Source of the DNA: Alphaproteobacteria bacterium
Lineage (GTDB): Bacteria > Pseudomonadota > Alphaproteobacteria > Rhizobiales > Aestuariivirgaceae
Direction of reading: 5' to 3'
DNA: 64,000 bases
Assembly (NCBI GenBank): GCA_024642465.1
Contig: JAHEBA010000002.1
Location: 29,136-93,135 of the forward strand
Part shown: positions 31,472-40,841 of the stretch, one piece after another
Layout: each line of letters opens with the position of its first letter
How positions within the stretch are numbered: the stretch's first letter is position 1
Translations under genes and position numbers: made by a program
The notes under the pieces: model-generated
The model's database searches: none
What the model saw: only the letters and a program-made list of their open reading frames with translations
Told to the model about the DNA's origin: nothing

Positions 31472-33300
31472 TCAGTTGGAGGTGCCGTGCTGGCGTCTCG
31501 ACAGCGGGAACAACAGGTCGATGAAGCGTTCCGCCGTCGGTTGCGGTTCGTGATTGGCCAGCCCCGGCCGCTCGTTGCATTCGATAAACCGGTAGTCCGC
31601 AGCGTCCGCGGACCTGACCATGAAATCGACGCCGGCCACGGGAATCGAGATTGCGCGAGCAACCGCGATTGCGGCCTTGGCCAGTTCCGGATGCAGCTTG
31701 CCGGTCACGTCGTGAATGGTGCCGCCGGTGTGCAGGTTGGCGGTCTTGCGCACCTGCAGTTCAACGCCCTGATCAAGCACCGTCTCCAGGTCGTGACCGG
31801 CGCGGGCAATGGTTCGCCGCGTCTCCTCATCCAGCGATATGCTCGACTCGCCATCGGTCGCTGCGGCCCGGCGGCGGCTTTGCGCCTCGATCAGGTCGGC
31901 AATGGTGGAGGCGCCGTCGCCGACCACGTCGGCCGGTTTGCGGATGGCGGCTGCCACCACCTGGTAATCGATGACGATGATGCGCAGGTCCTGGCCTGCC
32001 ACGCATTCCTCGATCAGCACCTGGGCTGCCAGTTCGTTTGCGGCGCGGACCGCCTCGTCGATCTCGTCCATGGTGGAGAGCCCCACCGAAATACCGCGGC
32101 CCTGCTCGCCGCGGGCGGGCTTCACGACCAGTTCGCCATGGCGATCCAGAAACGCCTTTATGTCTTCGCGGTCACTGGCCGCACTGATCTGTTCGGGCAC
32201 CTTCACGCCGGCGCGTTCGACGAACCTGCGGGTGACGGCCTTGTCGTCGCAGATCGACATGGTGATGGCCGAGGCCAGTTCGGACAGGGACTCGCGGCAA
32301 TGGATCGAGCGCCCGCCATGCGACAGCCGGAAAAATCCGCCATCTGCATCCGTCACCTCGACATGAATGCCGCGCCGGCGGGCCTCGCGTGCGATGATGC
32401 GGGCATAGGGTTTAGCCCCTCGTCATCTTCGCAGCCGGTGAACAACTGCTCGTTGATGGGGTTCTTGCGCTTGACGCTGAAATAGGGACTCCGGCGGAAG
32501 CCCAGCTTCTCGTAAAGTGCTATGGCCTGCTCGTTGTCGTGCAGCACGGACAGGTCCATGAATGCGCAGCCGCGCGCGGCAAACAGTTCCGCCAGCCGAC
32601 GGGTCAGCGCCTCTCCCACCCCCGGATGGCGGGCCTGCTGGTCCACCGCCAGGCACCACAGGGACGAGCCGTTCTCCGGATCGTTGAAGGCACGGGCATG
32701 ATCGATGCCGGTCACGGTGCCAAGAATTTCTCCGCTGCGTTCGTCTTCCGCCACGAAATAGGTGATGGTGCGTGCATCGCGCTTTTCCCAGAAAAAGTCG
32801 GGCGGCACCTCGACCATGCCGCGGCTGGCATAGATGCGGTTGACCTCTTCGGCGTCGGCGCGCGAGGTCAGCCGCCGGATGAAGAAGCCGCTGGGCTGGC
32901 GCTTGGATGGACGGTAGGAGTTCAAGTCCAGCCGGTAGGTGTGCGACGGATCGAGAAACAGCTCCTGCGGCGCCGCCGCCAGCAGCACGTGCGGATTGCG
33001 GATATAGACGGCAATGTCGCGCTGGTCCGGCTGTTCCCCGCGCAAGATATCGACAAGGCCGGCCGCATTCTCGAACGTCTGGCCGAACACCAGCCGGCCC
33101 CAGCCGCAATCGAGGGCAAAGTCGGCCTCCGGTCGCTCGCCCGCCTGTTCGCTCATGCCGATGGGCGGTTTCAGCCCGTGCTCGCGCATGCGCTTCAGCC
33201 GGTATGAATAGTCCTTGCCCTTGCCTGCGGGGCGTTCCTTCCTGTCTGCCATGGGTTTCCCTCTGGCTCTTTGTGGCGCGGCGTGACGGTCAGATGCCAC
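31472..33300 (-). pseudogene. N-acetylglutaminylglutamine synthetase (GNAT + ATP-grasp), split by an apparent single-base frameshift near 32408
   Basis: GNAT part 32353..33300 and ATP-grasp part 31472..32356. Adding one base at AACCC|TATGCC restores EDDEGLNPYARIIAREARRRGIHVEVTDADGGFFRL. Confidence 0.78.
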
Positions 33301-35065
33301 GGGCCTGCAGCCACATTTCCAACAGCGCGGCCTGCCACAGTTCCGAGCCGCGCAAAGTCGTTATGTGATTGGCGGGGCTTGCGAACAGTGCGTCGAGGTA
33401 GTCCTTGCGGAACAGGCCTCGTTCGCGGGCCTTCTGCGAGCTCAATGCATCGCGCACCATGTCGAGGAACTCGCCCTCGATGTACTTCAGTTGCGGAACC
33501 GGGAAGTATCCCTTCTTGCGGTCGATCACGTCCGCCGGCACCACAAGCCGCGCGGCGTCCTTGAGGACGCCCTTGCCCCCATCATTGAGCTTGAACTCGG
33601 GCTGAATGGAGGCGGCAAGCTCCACAAGCTCATGGTCGAGGAACGGCACACGCGCCTCCAGCCCCCACGCCATGGTCATGTTGTCGACCCGCTTGACCGG
33701 GTCGTCCACCAGCATGATCTGCGAATCGAGCCTGAGCGCGCGGTCCACAGGGGTGGCGGCGCCGGGCATCATCAGATGCTCGCGCACCAGCTCCAGGCTT
33801 GCATCCGTGCCGGCAAGCCAGTCCGGAGAAAGATGCCGGGCCATGGTCTCGTGATCGCGGTCGAAGAATACCCTGGCATAGTCGCCCACCACGTCATTGG
33901 ACGCGGCCAGTGGCGGGTACCAATGGTAGCCCGCGAACACCTCGTCGGCACCCTGGCCGGACTGGACGACCTTCACGTGCTTCGAGACCTCGCGGGACAG
34001 CAGGTAGAAGCCGATATTGTCGTACGAGACCATTGGTTCCGACATGGCCGAGATGGCATCGGGCAGGTGATCCATCAGCTCGGCGCCGGGCACGAAGATC
34101 TTGTGGTGATCCGTCTCGAAGCGTTTGGCGATGAAGTCGGAGTAGACGAATTCGTCACCCAGTTCGCCATTTGCCTGCTCGAACCCGATGGAGAACGTCA
34201 TCAGATCCTGTTGCCCGCCTTCGGCCAGCAAGCCGACGATGAGACTGGAGTCTACGCCGCCCGACAGCAATACGCCCACCGGCACGTCGGCAACCATGCG
34301 CCGTCTGACGGCGGTGCGCAGGGCTTCCAGCACCCGGTCGCGCCAGTCTTCCCGCGACAGTCCGCTATCCTCGGCACGCCGTTCGTACGGCGGTTGCCAG
34401 TAGACGCGCTCGCTGCTCGTACCGTCCCGTTTGACGATGCGGATGGTGGCGGCGGGCAGTTTCCGCACGCCCTTGAGGATGGTGCGTGGCGCCGGCACCA
34501 CGGCGTGGAAGCTCATGTAGTTGTGCAGCGCTTCGAGGTCGATGCCGGTGTCGATGTCGCCTGCCGCCAGCAGGGCCGGCAAGGTGGAGGCGAACCGGAT
34601 GCGGTCTGCATCTTCGGCAAGGTAGAGCGGCTTGATGCCGAAGCGGTCGCGCACAAAGACGGTGCGCCCGCTGTCGCGCTCGGTTATGACGAAGGCGAAC
34701 ATCCCGTGGAAGCGATCGACGCAGTCTTCACCCCACTTGTGCCATGCCTTGAGGATCACCTCGGTGTCGCCGTGCGAGAAGAAGCAGTAGCCGGTCTGCT
34801 GCAGTTCCTTGCGCAGTTCCGGATAATTGTAAATGCAACCGTTGAAGACGATGGTGAGACCGAGATCAGGGTCGGTCATGGGTTGCGCCGCGTTCTCTGA
34901 CAGATCGATGATCTTGAGACGGCGGTGTCCGAAAGCTGCGGACCCCCTTGCGATGATACCGGTGCCATCAGGTCCGCGCGGGGCCAGCGCCCCGGTCATT
35001 GTTGCGACGGCGGCTGCGTCGGCAGGCCCGCCATCAAGTCGGATTTCTCCGGCTATGCCACACAT
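33290..35065 (-). CDS. N-acetylglutaminylglutamine amidotransferase (asparagine synthase-like)
   Basis: MCGIAGEIRLDGG N-terminal Ntn nucleophile Cys, PRGPDGTG, VGVLLSGGVDSS PP-loop; start at 35065. Confidence 0.9.
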   Translation of the reverse strand: MCGIAGEIRLDGGPADAAAVATMTGALAPRGPDGTGIIARGSAAFGHRRLKIIDLSENAAQPMTDPDLGLTIVFNGCIYNYPELRKELQQTGYCFFSHGDTEVILKAWHKWGEDCVDRFHGMFAFVITERDSGRTVFVRDRFGIKPLYLAEDADRIRFASTLPALLAAGDIDTGIDLEALHNYMSFHAVVPAPRTILKGVRKLPAATIRIVKRDGTSSERVYWQPPYERRAEDSGLSREDWRDRVLEALRTAVRRRMVADVPVGVLLSGGVDSSLIVGLLAEGGQQDLMTFSIGFEQANGELGDEFVYSDFIAKRFETDHHKIFVPGAELMDHLPDAISAMSEPMVSYDNIGFYLLSREVSKHVKVVQSGQGADEVFAGYHWYPPLAASNDVVGDYARVFFDRDHETMARHLSPDWLAGTDASLELVREHLMMPGAATPVDRALRLDSQIMLVDDPVKRVDNMTMAWGLEARVPFLDHELVELAASIQPEFKLNDGGKGVLKDAARLVVPADVIDRKKGYFPVPQLKYIEGEFLDMVRDALSSQKARERGLFRKDYLDALFASPANHITTLRGSELWQAALLEMWLQARGI

Positions 35066-35119
35066 GAAAAGCCGTTCACCTCTCTGTTCTATGCCCCCGC
35101 TGAGGCATGCAAAAAGAAA

Positions 35120-35141
35120 AGGCGCAGACTGTGCTGCGCCT
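35120..35141 (-). terminator. Perfect hairpin AGGCGCAG-CACAGT-CTGCGCCT followed by TTTCTTTTT in the leader of the NAGGN amidotransferase gene
   Basis: Read on the minus strand, 8-bp stem, 6-nt loop and T-rich tract, 55 nt upstream of the start codon. Confidence 0.6.
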
Positions 35142-35147
35142 GGGCGG

Positions 35148-35176
35148 TATATAGTGCACTGGGTGCGCATGTTCAA
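35148..35176 (-). promoter_or_regulatory. Putative sigma70-type promoter for the NAGGN operon
   Basis: Minus strand TTGAAC - 17 nt - TATATA (35176..35148), directly upstream of the leader hairpin. Confidence 0.5.
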
Positions 35177-35316
35177 ATCCGTGGCCCGCAAGCGGCAAGA
35201 TCAGGGTTTGATTTCTGCTCTTTCACCCGCAGAATCTGATTGTGTCGCGCTTGTTCCGGTGAGGATTCGCAGTGAGGACCGGGATGGTGGAGAAAACCAG
35301 CGAGAGGCCCGAATGA

Positions 35317-35808
35317 ATGAAGAGGCTTGTTCTTGATCCGGCGGACGTTCGCATTCTCAGCGCGATCCAGCAGCATGGGCAACTGAGCAAAACCAGGTTG
35401 GCCGAGATCGTCAACCTGTCGCCGACGCCGTGCTGGGCGCGGCTGGACAGGCTGAAGGCGGCGGGCTTCATACGCGGCTATCGCGGCGCCATCGCGCTCG
35501 ACCGTATCGGCGATTTCACGCAGGTCATCGTCACCGTGTCCCTGACGCATCACCGCAAGTCGGACTTCGACCGGTTCGAGGCCTCCATCCGAGCACTGGA
35601 TGAGGTCACCGAATGCATAGCGACCGGCGGCGGCATGGATTACGTCATGAAGGTCATTTGCCCCAATCTGGCTGCCTTTCAGAACCTCATGGAATCGCTG
35701 CTGGCGGCTGAACTCGGCATTGACCGCTACATGACCTACATCGTGACACGGGAGATCAAATCCTCGGTGCCCAATCTCGCCCGACTGAGCGCCAGGACCG
35801 GCAGCTGA
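35317..35808 (+). CDS. Lrp/AsnC family transcriptional regulator
   Basis: LDPADVRILSAIQQHGQLSKTRLAEIVNLSPTPCWARLDRLKAAGFIRGY; C-terminal RAM-like domain. Confidence 0.88.
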   Translation: MKRLVLDPADVRILSAIQQHGQLSKTRLAEIVNLSPTPCWARLDRLKAAGFIRGYRGAIALDRIGDFTQVIVTVSLTHHRKSDFDRFEASIRALDEVTECIATGGGMDYVMKVICPNLAAFQNLMESLLAAELGIDRYMTYIVTREIKSSVPNLARLSARTGS

Positions 35809-35969
35809 CCGCGCCCGTCCGATTGTTCTGAATTTTGCCCAACAACAGTCTGCCTGGACTTCCTGGCGCAATTTTTCAGACCGAAGCAAGAGCGCATCGG
35901 CTGCTATCACACCGTCCGGCCAAGGCAAGCAAGCATTGGTCAAGCCGCTGGCAAACAAGGACGAAGACC

Positions 35970-37130
35970 ATGACACCATCCAACGACTTCGGGTTCGGTA
36001 CCCAGATCCGCAAATCCCCCTATTTCGATGCGACGGTTCGCTGGGGCGCGCAGGGGTTTTCGGTCTACAACCACATGTACATTCCGCGCGATTTCGGCGA
36101 TCCGGAGCAGAACTTCTGGAACCTGATCAACGATGCGATCCTGTGTGATGTGGCGGTTGAACGCCAGGTCGAGATTTCCGGCCCGGACGCCGCGAAGTTT
36201 GTTCAGACGCTCACGCCGCGCGATCTGTCCAAGATGGCGGTAGGACAGTGCAAGTACGTGCTGATCACCAATGCCGAAGGCGGCATCCTGAATGATCCGA
36301 TCCTGCTGCGGCTGGCGGAGAACCACTTCTGGATATCGCTCGCCGACAGCGACATCCTGCTGTGGGCGCAGGGCGTGGCGGTGCATGCCGGCATGGACGT
36401 GACGATCCGCGAACCCGACGTGTCGCCGCTTCAGCTGCAGGGACCGCAGTCGGGCAAGATCATGCAGGCGCTGTTCGGCGACAGCATCATGGACCTGAAA
36501 TACTACTGGTTGCGCGAAGTGGAACTGGATGGCATTCCGCTTGTCGTCTCGCGCACAGGCTGGTCAAGCGAGCTGGGCTACGAGCTGTACCTGCGCGACA
36601 GCTCGCGCGGCGACGAACTGTGGGAGAAGATCATGGCCGCTGGTCAGCCGTTTGATCTGAAGCCCGGTCACACCTCGTCGATCCGGCGCATCGAGGGCGG
36701 CATGCTGTCCTACCATGCCGACGCCGACATCAGCACCAACCCCTTCGAGCTTGGCCTCGACCGGCTGGTGAACCTCGACATGGAGGCAGACTTCATCGGC
36801 AAGGCCGCCCTGCGCCGCCTCAAGGAACAGGGCGTGACGCGCAAGCAGGTGGGTCTGGTCATTGAAGGCGCTCCCCTGAACGGTCCCAACACCTCGTACT
36901 GGCCGGTCAGGAAGAACGGCGAGATCATCGGCAAGGTTACCTCGGCCGTCTACTCTCCGCGCCTGAAGCAGAACATCGCGCTGGCGATGGTTTCAGCCGA
37001 GCATGCCCACCTTGGCGAGGAAGTCGAGGTCATCAACAGGACCGGGTTGGTAAATGAGGCCGGAACAGAGCGTGCGGTCATCGTGGAACGTCCATTCTAC
37101 GACCCGCAGAAGAAGCTTGCGGCTGCATGA
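35970..37130 (+). CDS. GcvT-like aminomethyltransferase, DmdA-related
   Basis: YNHMYIPRDFGDPEQNFWNLINDAILCDVAVERQVEISGPDAAKFVQTLTPRDLSKM; LPxxxGWS-type SRTGWSSELGYELYL; start at 35970. Confidence 0.82.
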   Translation: MTPSNDFGFGTQIRKSPYFDATVRWGAQGFSVYNHMYIPRDFGDPEQNFWNLINDAILCDVAVERQVEISGPDAAKFVQTLTPRDLSKMAVGQCKYVLITNAEGGILNDPILLRLAENHFWISLADSDILLWAQGVAVHAGMDVTIREPDVSPLQLQGPQSGKIMQALFGDSIMDLKYYWLREVELDGIPLVVSRTGWSSELGYELYLRDSSRGDELWEKIMAAGQPFDLKPGHTSSIRRIEGGMLSYHADADISTNPFELGLDRLVNLDMEADFIGKAALRRLKEQGVTRKQVGLVIEGAPLNGPNTSYWPVRKNGEIIGKVTSAVYSPRLKQNIALAMVSAEHAHLGEEVEVINRTGLVNEAGTERAVIVERPFYDPQKKLAAA

Positions 37131-37387
37131 AAGGCTTGTCCGACGCATGACCGGACAGCCCTGGTGACGTGGAGCGGCGGCATTGTCGAACCGGCCGCCG
37201 CTTCCACCAGGCTGCACAAGACATCGAGATTGGATAACCGTTCACGCGAATGCTGCCCGGGTTGAGCGCAGGCCGCTTCCGGACCCGGAGCCAGTTGCAG
37301 TTCTGCCCGGCCATGAACTAGCATTGGCGTACGAAGACCGGGCAGCTGGCCCGGCGACGCAAGCACCAAAGCCGAGACGGAGCCAAG

Positions 37388-39112
37388 ATGCGAACCCATA
37401 TCGATATCGACCTGAATTCCAGGACCGTTACAAGGCACCAGGTCGAAGGCGAAAGCCTTGCCCATGCGGGCCGTTACCTGATTGCCAAAACGCTGCTCGA
37501 GCGCGACGTGGCCGGGCTCGATCCGTTCTCGCCGGCAGCACCGCTGATCTTTTCCGCCGGACCGTTTGCGGGCACCAATTTCTCCAATGCCAACCGGCTC
37601 AGCGTCGGGTGCAAGAGCCCGCTCACCGGCGGCATAAAGGAAGCCAACAGTGGTGGCACCTTTGCCTATGCCATGGGCCAGCTGGAAATCTCGGGGATCA
37701 CCTTCAACGGCGCGTGCGACGACTGGCAACTGATCTACATCTCGAAGGATGGCGACATTACCTTCAGTGATGCGAAGGACTATCTGGGGCTCGGCAATTT
37801 TGACTGCGCCAGGAAGCTGCACGAGGTTTACGGCGACAAGATTTCCATCGCGCTGTGCGGACCGGTTGGCGAGTACCTGGGGCTGCTGGCCGGCATCGCG
37901 TTTTCCGATACGGACAACCGGCCATCGCGGCTTGCAGCACGTGGCGGCGTGGGTGCGGTGATGGGCTCGAAGAAGATCAAGGCGGTCGTCATCGACAAGC
38001 ACAGGATGCCGCCGATGCACGACCGCAAGGGCTACATGTCGGCGGTGAAGGAGTATGGCCGCAAGCTTGACGAGTCTGCCGCGGTGCAGGCGCTGAAGAC
38101 CACGGGTACCGCCATGGTGGCCGATCTCACCAACTTCATGGGGGCCCTGCCGGTCAACAACTTCTCTAGTGGCCAGCTTACGGCCAGCGGGGAAGGCCCG
38201 CTCAAGATGGGTGGCGATTATATCCGCGAGTTGAACCAGTCGCGCGGCGGTGAGATCTCGCACGCTTGCATGCCGGGCTGCCTGATCAAGTGCAGCAATG
38301 TCTATGCCGACGATACGGGCCGAGAACTGGTGTCGCCGCTCGAGTACGAGACCATCGGCCTGCTCGGCACCAATTGCGGCCTGACCGAGCCGGACGACGT
38401 GGCGAAGCTGAACGAGACCGCCAACGACCTGGGCGTGGACAGCATCGAACTTGGCGCAACCATCGGCGTGCTGATGGAGGCCGGCCAGGCCGAATTCGGC
38501 GACGTGGCATTCATGGAAGCCTGCCTCGAGGACCTGATGAAGGGCACCGAGCGTGGCCGCTTCATCGCAGGCGGCACGGCGCGGGTGGGCGAGGCGCTCA
38601 ATGTGGCCCGCGTACCGGTCATCAAGAAGCAGGCGATCAGCGCCTACGATCCGCGCGTCGTCGAGGTTACCGGCATTTCGATGATGGTGACCGCGCAGGG
38701 CGCCGATCACACCACGGGCAATGCGCCGTCGTTCAAGTGTGACGACAAGACGGTCGAACAGCTGGCGGCGGAAAGCCTGAAGATGCAGATCAACAGCGCG
38801 GTTGCCGACAGTCTCGGCATCTGCGTGTTCGGCCGCTCCGTTACCGACGTGAACCTGCAGCTGATTGCCGACGCCATCAACAATGCCTTCGACATCGGCG
38901 CAGATCCCGATTTCGTCCGGCAACTCGGCATCAAGGCGCTGAAGCTCGAAGCCGAGTTCAACCGGCAGGCCGGGTTTACGGAAGAGGATGACGAGCTGCC
39001 ATCGTTCTTCATGGACGAGGCACTTCCGCCAACGGGCAAGAAGGCGCGGCTGACCAGTGCGGAGGTCAACCGGCACATGTCCAGCCTGCTCAGCGCGCAG
39101 CCTGCGGAGTAA
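37388..39112 (+). CDS. Aldehyde:ferredoxin oxidoreductase (AOR) family protein
   Basis: 574 aa; RLAARGGVGAVMGSKKIKAVVI; HACMPGCLIKCSNVY cysteine cluster; later DSLGICVFG cysteine. Confidence 0.88.
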   Translation: MRTHIDIDLNSRTVTRHQVEGESLAHAGRYLIAKTLLERDVAGLDPFSPAAPLIFSAGPFAGTNFSNANRLSVGCKSPLTGGIKEANSGGTFAYAMGQLEISGITFNGACDDWQLIYISKDGDITFSDAKDYLGLGNFDCARKLHEVYGDKISIALCGPVGEYLGLLAGIAFSDTDNRPSRLAARGGVGAVMGSKKIKAVVIDKHRMPPMHDRKGYMSAVKEYGRKLDESAAVQALKTTGTAMVADLTNFMGALPVNNFSSGQLTASGEGPLKMGGDYIRELNQSRGGEISHACMPGCLIKCSNVYADDTGRELVSPLEYETIGLLGTNCGLTEPDDVAKLNETANDLGVDSIELGATIGVLMEAGQAEFGDVAFMEACLEDLMKGTERGRFIAGGTARVGEALNVARVPVIKKQAISAYDPRVVEVTGISMMVTAQGADHTTGNAPSFKCDDKTVEQLAAESLKMQINSAVADSLGICVFGRSVTDVNLQLIADAINNAFDIGADPDFVRQLGIKALKLEAEFNRQAGFTEEDDELPSFFMDEALPPTGKKARLTSAEVNRHMSSLLSAQPAE

Positions 39113-39134
39113 TCCGCTCTGCGGCTAAGCTAGA

Positions 39135-40841
39135 TCAGAATGCTTCGCCAGCCCGCGCGCGGCGCAGGATGGCGTCGATCTCGTCGCGGCTCAAACCGTA
39201 GTGGGCCTCGGCATGCTCCGGCGTGATGTAGCCCAGCGCCAGGTCGCGGCGCACTTCAGACGGATCACGGTCCTTCGGGTCGCCGTAGCCGGCGCCGCCC
39301 GGAAACGCCATCATCACCTTGCGTCCGTGCGGCACATGCTGGCGGCCCTTGCCGCGCATCGCCGTACCGTCGTCGAGGCCGATGGTGGTCGGTGCGCCGG
39401 GTTCGCCGCCACGGCGGCCGCGTGCAGGGTGGCGCACCCGGTCGAACATGGCGGAGATGTCGAACTCGTGGCCTTCACGGGCGCCGACTTCCATGTACTG
39501 GCCCAGGCCGCCGCGGCGTTTGCCGGCGCCGCCGCTGTCGGGGCGCAGTTCCTTGCGCCAGATGATGACGGGGCCGACCTGCTCGGTGGCCTCGGCCGGC
39601 ATGGTCATGACGCCTGAGGGGAACGCCGTTGCGCTCATGCCGTCCAGTTCGGGCCGTGCACCGGCACCGCCGGAGTTGAAGGTCAGCACCTCGGCGCGCA
39701 CCGCATCGGGCGGGGCAGGCGCATCGGTGCGGGGGCGAAGGCTGATCTGGAAGTTGCACAGGCTGCCCGCGCCCTCTGCCGGAACCAGGCCCGGCAGCAG
39801 CTTGTCGAGCGCATCGTAGACGGTATCCGGCACCATGTGGCCGATGACGTGGCGCAGCGCCACCGGCGCAGGATGCAGCGCGTTGACGATGGAGTTCACG
39901 GGTGCTGCGATCTGGAACGGGGCGAGCGAGGCGGCGTTGTTGGGTATCTCCGGGGCGATGGCGCACTTGAGCGCGTAACAGGTGTAGGCCTTGGTGTAGG
40001 CCAGCGGCACGTTGATGCCCTTCTTGTCCACCCCGCTGGTGCCTTCCCAGTCGCAGAACATGCGGTCCTTCTCGATGGTCAGCTTCACCTTCAGATCGAT
40101 GGGTGTGTTATAGCCATCGATGCGCATGTGGCCATCCGCCGTGCCGGGCTTCAGCGCGTTGATGCGCTCCAGCGTGGCCGCACGCGAGTTGGACAGGATG
40201 AAGTCCGAGATGCCGTCGAGATCAGCCAGGCCAAACTCGTCCATCATGCCCGTCAGGCGGCGGTGGCCGACCTCGTTGCAGGTGGCGAGCGCGTAGATGT
40301 CGCCGACAAGCTGATCGGGCTCGCGCACGTTGCCACGGATGATGTGCACCAGCGAGCGGTCCACTTGCCCTCGTTCGGCGAACTTCATGATGGGGATGTA
40401 CAGGCCTTCCTCGTAGACCGAGTTGGCATCGGCGCCGAAGCCGCGCCCGCCGATGTCGGTGACGTGGGCAGTGCAGGCGAAGAAGCCGACGAAGCGGCCC
40501 TTGTGGAACGACGGCGTGACGACGGTAATGTCGTGCAGGTGGCCGGTGCCTTCCCACGGATCGTTGGTGATGTAGACATCGCCTTCGAACATGTTCTGCC
40601 GTCCGATGCGGTGGATGAAGTGACCGACCGATTCCGCCATGGCGTTGACGTGGCCCGGCGTGCCGGTGACGGCTTGGGCCAGCATCTCGCCCTTGTCATT
40701 GTAGACGCCGGCGGACAGGTCGCCGGCCTCGCGTACCGAGGTGGAGAACGCCGTGCGCACCAGCGCCTGCGCCTGCTCCTCGACGATGGAGATCAGGCGG
40801 TTCCACATCACCTGATAGGCGACTTTCGAAAGCTCAGACAT
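39135..40841 (-). CDS. hyuB: Hydantoinase B/oxoprolinase family protein
   Basis: GDVYITNDPWEGTGHLHDITVVTPSF, GGAGYGDPKDRDPSEVRRDLALGYIT; start MSELSKVAYQV at 40841. Confidence 0.9.
   Translation of the reverse strand: MSELSKVAYQVMWNRLISIVEEQAQALVRTAFSTSVREAGDLSAGVYNDKGEMLAQAVTGTPGHVNAMAESVGHFIHRIGRQNMFEGDVYITNDPWEGTGHLHDITVVTPSFHKGRFVGFFACTAHVTDIGGRGFGADANSVYEEGLYIPIMKFAERGQVDRSLVHIIRGNVREPDQLVGDIYALATCNEVGHRRLTGMMDEFGLADLDGISDFILSNSRAATLERINALKPGTADGHMRIDGYNTPIDLKVKLTIEKDRMFCDWEGTSGVDKKGINVPLAYTKAYTCYALKCAIAPEIPNNAASLAPFQIAAPVNSIVNALHPAPVALRHVIGHMVPDTVYDALDKLLPGLVPAEGAGSLCNFQISLRPRTDAPAPPDAVRAEVLTFNSGGAGARPELDGMSATAFPSGVMTMPAEATEQVGPVIIWRKELRPDSGGAGKRRGGLGQYMEVGAREGHEFDISAMFDRVRHPARGRRGGEPGAPTTIGLDDGTAMRGKGRQHVPHGRKVMMAFPGGAGYGDPKDRDPSEVRRDLALGYITPEHAEAHYGLSRDEIDAILRRARAGEAF

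Noticed and set aside
33365-34900. 511-aa plus-strand ORF opposite the asparagine synthase-like gene
   Set aside because: Antisense shadow of a conserved enzyme; composition resembles reverse-frame translation.
37097-39076. 659-aa minus-strand ORF opposite the AOR gene
   Set aside because: Longer than the real gene but lacks any family motif, while the plus strand has clear AOR motifs.
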